From JBGAMH01 sp044222045 (GTDB lineage: Bacteria; Eisenbacteria; RBG-16-71-46): a DNA stretch of 13,840 nucleotides. A program made the translations under genes and the position numbers. Positions 6,784-12,277 of the stretch are shown here, one piece after another. Where the stretch lies: the NCBI GenBank assembly GCA_044222045.1, contig JBGAOB010000183.1:1-13840 (forward strand), written 5' to 3'. The stretch's first letter is position 1. Every line of letters begins with the position of its first letter. The notes beneath the pieces are model-generated. The model made no database searches and was not told the DNA's origin. It saw nothing but the letters and a program-made list of their open reading frames with translations.

Positions 6784-7593
6784 TTAACCGGTCGACTCCG
6801 CGGGCGCCCCGCCGCCCGTCTCCGGGCCGGGAGCCTCCGGAGCCGGCGCCGCCCGGGCCGGGGCGGGTGCCGACGGGAACTGGCCGCGCCGCCGCAGTCG
6901 CGACGCGATCATGCGGATGCGCCGATCGATCCGCCGCGACGGGTCCACGGGGGAGTAGCGCCGCGGGTTGATGATCACGGCCGCGAGCCGCACGCCCTGT
7001 TCGGGGTTCAGCGACGAGGCGCTGCGTCCGAACCACCGGCGGGCCGCGGCCTCGGCGCCGTACACGCCGTCGCCCCACTCGATCGAGTTCAGGTACAGCT
7101 CGAAGATGCGGCGCTTGCCGAGCGTGCGCTCCAGCCGCAGCGCGAGGATCACTTCCTCGAGCTTGCGCAGCGGCGAGCGTGACGTGCCGAGCCACAGGTT
7201 CTTCGCCAGCTGCTGCGTGATCGTGCTGCCCCCGCGCACCACGCGGCCCGCTTCCCAGTTGCGCTTCGCCGACTCGCGGATCTCGCCCCAGTCGAGACCG
7301 GAGTGCGAGAAGAACGCGTCGTCCTCGGCCACGAGCACGGCGTGCCGAAGGTTCGGCGAGATGCGCTCGTAGGGCACCCAGGTGTGGCGCTCGCGATACG
7401 GCCGATGGTCCCGCGTCGCCTCGCGCTCGCGCTGTCGCATCAGCGCGGTGCGCTCCGGCGCGCGCGTGGCGAGTACGCCCACGTTCACGCCGAGTGCGTG
7501 CACCACGGCCGTGGCGACCACCGCCGCCAGCGCGAGGCCGGCGATCGCGAGCAGGGTCCCGAGCGGGGACCGGCGACGGGAGCGAGGCGACAT
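6784..7593 (-). CDS. mtgA: Monofunctional biosynthetic peptidoglycan transglycosylase (GT51)
   Basis: A 269-residue inner-membrane glycosyltransferase that polymerises lipid II into glycan strands. The N-terminus is basic (MSPRSRRR), followed by one transmembrane helix (about 11-35). The GT51 domain covers about 70-225. Motif 1 is EDDAFFSHSGLDW, with catalytic E90. Motif 2 is RGGSTITQQLAKNLWL (120-135). Motif 3 is RKLEEVILALRLERTLGK, holding the second acidic residue (E146/E147). Then follow IFELYLNSIEWGDGVYGAEAAA and RWFG. There is no transpeptidase domain, and the Ala/Pro/Gly-rich tail is short, so it is the monofunctional type. The ATG at 7591-7593 has only a weak ribosome binding site. 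It is the first gene of the leftward cluster and diverges from the enoyl-CoA hydratase across 141 bases. Linkage to an ECF sigma factor suggests envelope regulation; that part is inference. Confidence 0.95.
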   Translation of the reverse strand: MSPRSRRRSPLGTLLAIAGLALAAVVATAVVHALGVNVGVLATRAPERTALMRQREREATRDHRPYRERHTWVPYERISPNLRHAVLVAEDDAFFSHSGLDWGEIRESAKRNWEAGRVVRGGSTITQQLAKNLWLGTSRSPLRKLEEVILALRLERTLGKRRIFELYLNSIEWGDGVYGAEAAARRWFGRSASSLNPEQGVRLAAVIINPRRYSPVDPSRRIDRRIRMIASRLRRRGQFPSAPAPARAAPAPEAPGPETGGGAPAESTG

Positions 7594-7659
7594 GCTCGCA
7601 GCTTAACCGCACCGCCGTCCCGACCGTGAGCCGGGTCCGCGGGCGGCGCGCGGGCGACG

Positions 7660-7688
7660 TTGCGGCGCCCGGCGACGCGGCCTATTCT
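7660..7688 (+). promoter_or_regulatory. Possible promoter of the enoyl-CoA hydratase gene
   Basis: TTGCGG (7660-7665; 3 of 6 to the -35) and TATTCT (7683-7688; 4 of 6 to the -10) are spaced by 17 bases, giving a leader of about 40 bases before the ATG at 7735. The sequence is otherwise almost pure GC, so the TATTCT stands out. Confidence 0.4.
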
Positions 7689-7734
7689 CCGCGGCCACTT
7701 CGATCCCGCGCTCCTCGAACCCAGGGAAGACGCC

Positions 7735-8535
7735 ATGAGCACGAGCACCGCCTCCGTCTGGAAGAACCTGCTGTTCGAGCGCCGCGGCGCCGTCAGCGTG
7801 CTGACCGTGAACCGCCCCGACGTGCTGAACGCGATCAACCGCGAAACGCTCGCCGAGATCGCCGACGCCGTCGACCGCTTCGTCGCCGACCCCGACCAGG
7901 GCGCGCTCATCGTGACCGGCTCGGGGGAGAAGGCGTTCATCTCGGGCGCCGACATCAACGAACTCGCGCCGCTCGGTCCGGCCGCCGCCGAGGACATCTC
8001 GCGCTTCGGGCAGCAGGTGGTCGATCGGCTCGAGCGTTCGCCGAAGCCGGTGATCGCCGCGGTCAACGGTTATGCGTTCGGCGGCGGCTGCGAACTCGCA
8101 CTCGCCTGCCACCTGCGGCTCGCCTCCGAGAACGCCGTGATGGGACTGCCCGAGGTGAAGCTCGGCATCATTCCGGGCTACGGCGGTACGCAGCGGCTGC
8201 CGCGACTCGTGGGCCCGGGGCGAGCACTCGAACTCATCCTGAGCGCGCGGCCGATCAAGGCCGACGAGGCCGAGCGCTGGGGGCTCGTGAACCGGGTCGT
8301 GCCGCTCGCCGAACTGCTGCCCGAGGCGGAGAAGCTCGCCGGCGCGATCCTCAAGAACGGGCCGCTCGCCGTGGCCGCGGCGCTCGAATGCATCCGCCGG
8401 GGCGCCTCGCTGCCCCTCGACGAAGGGCTGCGCTTCGAGAGCGGCCGGTTCGGGATCCTGGCCGCGAGCCAGGACATGCACGAGGGGTTGCAGGCGTTTT
8501 TGGACAAGCGTCCGGCCAGGTTCGAGCGCAAGTAG
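7735..8535 (+). CDS. Enoyl-CoA hydratase/isomerase (crotonase family)
   Basis: A 266-residue crotonase-fold enzyme, the standard length. It adds water to trans-2-enoyl-CoA in beta-oxidation or related acyl-CoA pathways in the cytoplasm. The two oxyanion-hole segments are GEKAFISGADINEL (64-77) and NGYAFGGGCELALAC (111-125). The catalytic glutamates of true hydratases are both present: E120 (GGCEL) and E140 (LPEVKLGIIPGYGGTQRLPR). This favours hydratase over isomerase or a non-catalytic relative. The C-terminal helix ends FLDKRPARFERK, typical of the family. The start is ATG 7735-7737, preceded by AGGGAAG at 8 bases. The longer in-frame reading from 7660 is not conserved. It is transcribed away from mtgA. 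Substrate chain length cannot be told from sequence; a 3-hydroxybutyryl-CoA dehydratase role is possible. Confidence 0.95.
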   Translation: MSTSTASVWKNLLFERRGAVSVLTVNRPDVLNAINRETLAEIADAVDRFVADPDQGALIVTGSGEKAFISGADINELAPLGPAAAEDISRFGQQVVDRLERSPKPVIAAVNGYAFGGGCELALACHLRLASENAVMGLPEVKLGIIPGYGGTQRLPRLVGPGRALELILSARPIKADEAERWGLVNRVVPLAELLPEAEKLAGAILKNGPLAVAAALECIRRGASLPLDEGLRFESGRFGILAASQDMHEGLQAFLDKRPARFERK

Positions 8536-8547
8536 GCCGAAGTCGTG

Positions 8548-8576
8548 GGCCCGGGACCCGGTCGCGGGCCCGGGCC
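8548..8576 (+). terminator. Terminator-like hairpin after the enoyl-CoA hydratase gene
   Basis: GGCCCGGG-A-CCC (8548-8559) pairs with GGG-CCCGGGCC (8566-8576) around the loop GGTCGC, an 11-base-pair GC stem with one bulged A, starting 12 bases after the stop and followed by TTCA. The T tract is minimal. Confidence 0.65.
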
Positions 8577-8645
8577 TTCACCATCCGGGTCGAGCCGTCG
8601 GCAGGGACTGCCGATAACCCCGGCCGCTGCAGACCAGGAGGCTTC

Positions 8646-9089
8646 ATGGAAGACATCCTCCGCGACGTGATCCCCATGCTCGTCTCGGCGCTGCTCGGCA
8701 CGCTCGTCGGGTGGGAGCGCCAGATGGGACGCAAGCCCGCCGGGCTGCGCACCCACACGCTCGTGTGCCTGGGATCCACCATGTTCTGCCTCACCACCAC
8801 GCACGCGGTGCACGCGTTCGGCGGTCCGAGCCTGGATGCCACGCGCATCGTGCACGGCGTCGTGACGGGCGTGGGCTTCCTCGGCGCCGGCAGCATCATG
8901 CGCCAGGAGGGATTCGTGCACGGGCTCACGACGGCCGCCAGCGTGTGGATGGTGGCGGCGATCGGCGTGGCCGTGGGCGTCCAGGCGTACGCGCTCGCCG
9001 TCACGGGCACCGTGCTCGCGTTGATCGTGCTCGAAGGCTACCGCTGGGTGGAGCGCTTCCTTTCGCCCGGGCACGAGAACGGCGAGTAG
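8646..9089 (+). CDS. MgtC/SapB family membrane protein, short form
   Basis: A 147-residue polytopic inner-membrane protein of the MgtC/SapB family. Family marks are VSALLGTLVGWERQMGRKPAG and the following LRTHTLVCLGS, then RIVHGVVTGVGFLGAGSIM, then VHGLTTAASVWMVAAIGVAVG. Four hydrophobic segments (about 5-23, 36-58, 68-87, 93-132, the last long enough for two passes) give an estimated four or five helices. It ends shortly after the membrane domain (GYRWVERFLSPGHENGE), so the C-terminal cytoplasmic domain found in Salmonella MgtC is absent. The start is set by AGGAGG, 4 bases before the ATG. Family members are linked to Mg limitation, virulence or ATP-synthase modulation, but short forms are widespread and their role is unclear. 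No Mg-responsive leader structure is seen in the 110-base upstream gap. Confidence 0.93.
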   Translation: MEDILRDVIPMLVSALLGTLVGWERQMGRKPAGLRTHTLVCLGSTMFCLTTTHAVHAFGGPSLDATRIVHGVVTGVGFLGAGSIMRQEGFVHGLTTAASVWMVAAIGVAVGVQAYALAVTGTVLALIVLEGYRWVERFLSPGHENGE

Positions 9090-9102
9090 CGCTGCCCCGA
9101 AA

Positions 9103-9144
9103 CGAACACGCCGCCCGGGGCTCGCGCTCCGGGCGGCGTCTTCG
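9103..9144. terminator. Bidirectional terminator between the MgtC-family gene and the FlgD-Ig-like gene
   Basis: CGAA-C-ACGCCGCCCGG (9103-9118) pairs with CCGGGCGGCGT-C-TTCG (9129-9144): an 11-base-pair perfect core extended by four pairs after one C/C mismatch, around a loop of about 10 bases. It lies 14 bases after the MgtC-family stop and 19 bases before the converging gene's stop. The flanking AA/TT pairs give a short U stretch on both transcripts. Confidence 0.8.
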
Positions 9145-9162
9145 TGTGCGGTCGGTGTGCGA

Positions 9163-9483
9163 TCAGCGGATCTCGACGCGACGCGAGGTCAGCAGCCGAC
9201 CTTCGACCTCGAGCCGCATGCAGTAGGGACCGCGGGGCGCCCGTTCGCCCAGTTCGTCGAGTCCGTTCCACGCCACGAGCACTTCGCCCGCGGGAACGAC
9301 CGGCGACAGCAGCGTGCGCACCACCATTCCGCCGGCGTCCACCACGACGACCGAACCGCGCGCCGAGTCGGGCAACGCGAAGCGGAGCGTCGCGACCGGG
9401 GACGCGGGTGGCGTCCCCGAGCGTGCGGCGGGACCGGACGGCAGTGCCCGGGTGAACATCATGTCCGAGGAGCGCGAAGCCAT
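9163..9483 (-). CDS. FlgD-Ig-like C-terminal domain of a secreted protein; 5' part missing or frame-disrupted
   Basis: A 106-residue open frame from an ATG at 9481-9483. Residues about 30-106 form a FlgD-type Ig-like domain: ATLRFALPDSARGSVVVVD, then GGMVVRTLLSP, PAGEVLVAWNGLDELGERAP and RGPYCMRLEVEGRLLTSRRV. This domain normally sits at the very C-terminus of long exported proteins in Eisenbacteria-like and related bacteria, where it acts as an extracellular beta-sandwich and may aid sorting. Here no signal peptide or main domain precedes it. The same frame stays open to a stop at 9643-9645 and reads SASLVLDSDLIGS upstream. Another minus-strand frame at about 9604-9680 also has coding-like composition (VMPPRVHSAHVVSEAVVPLG). 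I therefore infer that this is the 3' end of a longer gene with at least one frameshift near 9600. The listed start is provisional. Confidence 0.6.
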   Translation of the reverse strand: MASRSSDMMFTRALPSGPAARSGTPPASPVATLRFALPDSARGSVVVVDAGGMVVRTLLSPVVPAGEVLVAWNGLDELGERAPRGPYCMRLEVEGRLLTSRRVEIR

Positions 9484-9792
9484 GAACCAATGCCTCCGCG
9501 ACGGCCGGGGGGGCCGGCGTGATGTGGGGTTCGGAGAAAGCGCGTCGGATCGGCCGGGGGAGCCGATCAGGTCCGAGTCGAGGACCAGCGAGGCGGAGCC
9601 CAGAGGCCGAGGGGAACGACGGCCTCCGAAACCACGTGCGCACTATGCACCCGCGGGGGCATGACGGGAAGCACATCGAACGGGGGCCAGATCGACCGCC
9701 GAAACACCGGCGTCGCGGTCGCGTCCGCGGCCTCGTGCGCTCACGTGAGATGCCCGCGCCAACGGGTTGCGGCGCGGGGCATCTGGAGTAGT

Positions 9793-10046
9793 GAAGCGGT
9801 GGTGGCGGGCGTGCTCAGTGTCGAGCGGGCGCGGCTTCCATGCTGCAGCACGAGGTCGCAGACGCGATCCGTGGAGAAGCCTGAGCCGTCGCGGTGTTGG
9901 GTCGCCGCTCGAGCCGACGAAGTTCGCCCCGCGCTCGAGCACATGCGCGACACGCTGAAGTTCGTCGCGATCCCCGCTGCGAGCGCCGTGCTCGTGGGCG
10001 CCGAGTTCGGGCGCACTTCGTCTGGCTCGGGGAGGCAACTCGATGA
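9793..10046 (+). pseudogene. Unrecognised frame-disrupted coding remnant
   Basis: From about 9935 to 10010 the plus strand has strong codon-like periodicity, with middle positions AT-rich and third positions nearly all G/C. It reads ALEHMRDTLKFVAIPAASAV and then LVGAEFG. After a probable one-base shift near 10011 it reads HFVWLGEATR and stops at 10044-10046. The sequence upstream to about 9793 is open in the same frame but less convincing, and no start was identified. No family is recognised. It could be a small hydrophobic protein, or chance composition. Confidence 0.3.
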
Positions 10047-10050
10047 CCAC

Positions 10051-10213
10051 CTACACGTTCGCCGCGAATCGTCACGCGCCGCACGATGTTCTCGAGCTCC
10101 ATCGGCGGCTCGGACAAGAGGGCGAGCGCGGCAATTCCGACGCCTGCGGCGAGCGCGTGACGCTGTTCAACCGGCACGCTCGAAGCGGTCGTGAGCGCGA
10201 ACGCGCTGCGCAT
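10051..10213 (-). pseudogene. Unrecognised frame-disrupted coding remnant, convergent to the previous one
   Basis: On the minus strand, from an ATG at 10211-10213, the frame reads MRSAFALTTASSVPVEQRHA, then LAAGVGIAALALLSEPP and MELENIVRRVT, with third positions almost all G/C. After a one-base shift near 10073 it reads FAANV and stops at 10051-10053, 4 bases from the end of the opposite-strand remnant. The periodicity supports coding on this strand more than on the other. No family is recognised and the true start may lie upstream. Confidence 0.3.
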
Positions 10214-10288
10214 CGGTCGCGCCGAGTACCCGCGCCTCTCCGGTCGATGATTCGTCGGCCCGCACTGCGCAGGCTTCCGCCATGCAGC

Positions 10289-10840
10289 ATGAACCTCGCC
10301 GCGTGCGGCGCCGGCGTGCTCTGGCCACCCTTGCCGGTCCCGACCACTACCTGCCGCTGATCGCCACCGCGCGGGTTGCCCGTGGAGCGAACGGCGTCGA
10401 CGACCGCGCCCGTGGGTTCCTGCGGGTCCGCGTTCGCGCTGCTCGTCGTCGGGATGCTCTGCAGCGGATCGCGGCCCGCACCCGGCGAGAGCGGAACCTC
10501 GCCTCCTGCCATGATCGCGCTCGGCATCGCCGTTCGTGACCGCGCCTGCGCCCTCGCCTGCGTGGCCTCGGCGCGGGCCGCGTGGCCCTTCCTCGTGCTC
10601 TTCGCCCTCGGGCCCTGCGAGTACCCTGCCCGCCGGAGCCGCAGGTTGGGCGAGCGACGGCTTCGCGGGTGCATTCGCGGTGCGCGCGTTCACGGCCGCG
10701 ACGCTCGCGACGATGCTCGTGACGGTGTTCGTCGGCATGCGCGGCCTCGCGCGCTTCGTTCTTCTGCCCGCTCCGCGGCGGCCGCGCTCGCCGGCTCGAC
10801 GACGCTCGCCTGCGGCATCGCGATGCTGCTCGGGCTCTGA
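10289..10840 (+). pseudogene. UreH/TauE-SafE-like polytopic membrane protein, split by several frameshifts
   Basis: Across frames the segment reads MNLAACGAGVL, then TLAGPDHYLPLIATARVA, then ERTASTTAPVGSCGSAFALL and VVGML. These are followed by AWPFLVLFALGPCE, then GWASDGFAGAFAVRAFTAAT and LATMLVTVFVGMRGLARFVL, and finally AAALAGSTTLACGIAMLLGL with a stop at 10838-10840. The GPDHYLP and FxLGPCE motifs with interspersed hydrophobic helices match the family of roughly 200-230-residue inner-membrane proteins annotated as UreH-like or sulfite-exporter TauE/SafE-like. Their substrate is generally unknown, with metal or anion export proposed. At least four one-base shifts are needed (near 10320, 10381, 10622 and 10770). 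No base-substitution stops are seen, so sequencing error is as likely as decay. Calling it a pseudogene describes the sequence as given. Confidence 0.65.
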
Positions 10841-10860
10841 CGGCTATCCTGCGCGGTCCC

Positions 10861-12099
10861 ATGATCGCGCCCGCCTCCGCCCCGCTCCTCTGCCAGGTCG
10901 CGCTGCCTGACTCGATCCGACGCGTGTCCTCGTGATCACCGGCGGCGGGTTCCAGTACGATTTCACGGCCAACCCGAAGCTGCTTCTCGAAGGCCTGCAG
11001 TCCGAGGATCGACCTCGCCGTGACGAGGCTCGAGCTGCCCGCGGACGGCAAGAAGCCCGCCGAGGGCCAGCCCGAGCCCGGGAAGTGCTCGACGCCAACC
11101 TGCGCGCTTCGACGCGATCCTGATCTACACGCAGGGCGAGATCCTCGGCCCGAGCCGCGCGCGACTCGCTGCTCCACTTCGTGCGCAGCGGCGCGCGGGC
11201 CTGTCGCGATCCACTGCGCCGCGGACACGATGAAATGGAACCGCGACTACGTCGCGATGGTCGGCGGCAAGTTCAAGACGCACCCGCTGTTCTGCAACAG
11301 CCAAGGTGCGCCGCGCCCTCGGCGACCACCCCGTGCTCGCGGGCATCACCGACATGGAGGTCGAGGACGAGTTCTACTACCTCGACGCGTGCCGCCTTCG
11401 ACGACAAGAATGTGCTGCTGATCGGCGAGGGTCCGAGCGACGGCCAGACGGCTGCTCAGACCAAGAGCTACGGCGAAGGGCGAGGTTCACGACCGTGCTC
11501 GGGCACGGCCCGCAGACGCACGGCAAGGAGCACAAGCTGATCGGCAGCCTGCGCTGGGTCACGCAGGCGCCGCACTGGAGCAAGGGCAAGGACGGCTGGC
11601 GCACGCTCTTCGACGGCAAGTCTCTCGAAGGTTGGACGATGAGCGGCCCGGGCAAATCTGACGTCAAGATAGCTCCTGACCGACGGCGGCATGGGGCTGC
11701 TCTGGTTCTCGGCGCTCGAGCTCGGCGACTTCGAGTTCGAGTGCGAGTGGGCCATGACCAAACCCGACGACAACTCGGGGGTGTTCGTGCGTTTCCCGAT
11801 GCCGCGCACGCCGTGGACGCGGTCAATCAGGCTACGTGATCCAGATCTGCGATGCGGCCGCGGGCAAGCAGTCGACCGGCGCCGTCTACTCGTTCCAGGA
11901 ACCGACCAAGAAGGCCAGCGCCGATCGGCGAGTGGAACCGCTATCGCATCCGCGCGCGCGGCCAGCACTACGAAGTGACGCTCAACGAGGTCGTCTGCAC
12001 CTACGACGGCAATCGCGCGACTCGCGGCTTCGTCGGTCTCCAGAACCACTGGCCGGGCAGGTCGTGCGCTTCCGCAACCTGCGCGTCCGCGAACTCTGA
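10861..12099 (+). pseudogene. ThuA-DUF1080 (3-keto-disaccharide hydrolase) fusion protein, split by about 13 frameshifts
   Basis: Reassembled across frames it gives about 410 residues. After a short N-terminus (MIAPASAPLL...) comes a ThuA domain: RVLVITGGGFQYDF, FDAILIYTQGEILGPSRA, DSLLHFVRSGAGPVAIHCAA, KWNRDYVAMVGGKFKTHP, MEVEDEFYYLDA, DDKNVLLIGEGPSDG and TTVLGHGPQTHGKEHKLI. A DUF1080 beta-jelly-roll follows: GWRTLFDGKSLEGWTM, GDFEFECEWAMTKPDDNSGV, GYVIQICDAAAGKQSTGAVY, PIGEWNRYRIRARGQHYEV, RGFVGLQNH and QVVRFRNLRVREL, with the stop at 12097-12099. ThuA is linked to glucoside and trehalose utilisation. DUF1080 includes 3-keto-glycoside-cleaving enzymes, and the two are commonly fused or adjacent in exported sugar-degrading systems. 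One-base shifts fall near 11007, 11085, 11107, 11160, 11196, 11305, 11390, 11484, 11675, 11815, 11831, 11922 and 12056. They are mostly at short G or C runs, with gains and losses about equal. Confidence 0.85.
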
Positions 12100-12108
12100 C
12101 GGCTCGTC

Positions 12109-12155
12109 GGCCCCGTGCCGGGCCTGGGCCGTCCAGCCGGCATCGCGACGGGGCC
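12109..12155 (+). terminator. Complex hairpin after the ThuA-DUF1080 gene
   Basis: Starts 10 bases after the stop. An outer stem GGCCCCG (12109-12115) / CGGGGCC (12149-12155) encloses an inner stem TGCCGG-CTGG / CCAG-CCGGCA (12116-12142) with a two-base GC bulge and the loop GCCGT. It is very stable but not followed by a T tract, so it could be a terminator or another 3'-end structure. Confidence 0.5.
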
Positions 12156-12171
12156 TGTGGAATCCCCGGCG

Positions 12172-12180
12172 TGCTACGAT
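12172..12180 (+). promoter_or_regulatory. Possible extended -10 promoter for the right-edge gene
   Basis: TGCTACGAT gives TG-N-TACGAT, 4 of 6 to the -10 consensus plus the extended TG, about 97 bases before the ATG at 12278. No convincing -35 is seen. It resembles the elements at 3909 (plus) and 3651 (minus). Confidence 0.35.
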
Positions 12181-12244
12181 CGCCAGACCCGCTCGTCCCA
12201 GGGTGGCCCTGGTCGCGTGCGGGCTCCATTGCGCACTTCAGCAC

Positions 12245-12259
12245 GTCAGGTCACCTGAC
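12245..12259. repeat. Perfect inverted repeat upstream of the right-edge gene
   Basis: GTCAGGT-C-ACCTGAC, two 7-base arms around one central base, 18 bases upstream of the ATG at 12278 and downstream of the candidate -10. Position and symmetry suit an operator for a dimeric regulator. The near-zero loop argues against a hairpin. It could also be chance. Confidence 0.4.
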
Positions 12260-12277
12260 CGTCTCTACCTGAGTTCC

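Larger units (their letters stand above)
9484..10288. other. Region without an intact gene; coding-like composition on both strands
   Basis: No open frame here matches a known family. Codon-position composition (A/T concentrated at one phase, third positions GC-rich) suggests a continuation of the minus-strand FlgD-Ig gene up to about 9740. It also suggests short broken frames further right (listed separately). Frame phase changes several times, as in the disrupted zone to the right. No RNA gene, repeat or mobile element is seen. Confidence 0.4.

Noticed and set aside
3679..7182. Open frame of 1167 codons on the plus strand
   Set aside because: It lies opposite five well-supported genes or gaps. 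Its translation is Arg/Ala/Pro/Gly-rich low complexity, as expected for an antisense frame at very high GC.
11007..12056. A regular spacing of frameshifts that would indicate a formatting artefact
   Set aside because: Intervals vary widely (about 16 to 190 bases), so no line-length periodicity is seen.
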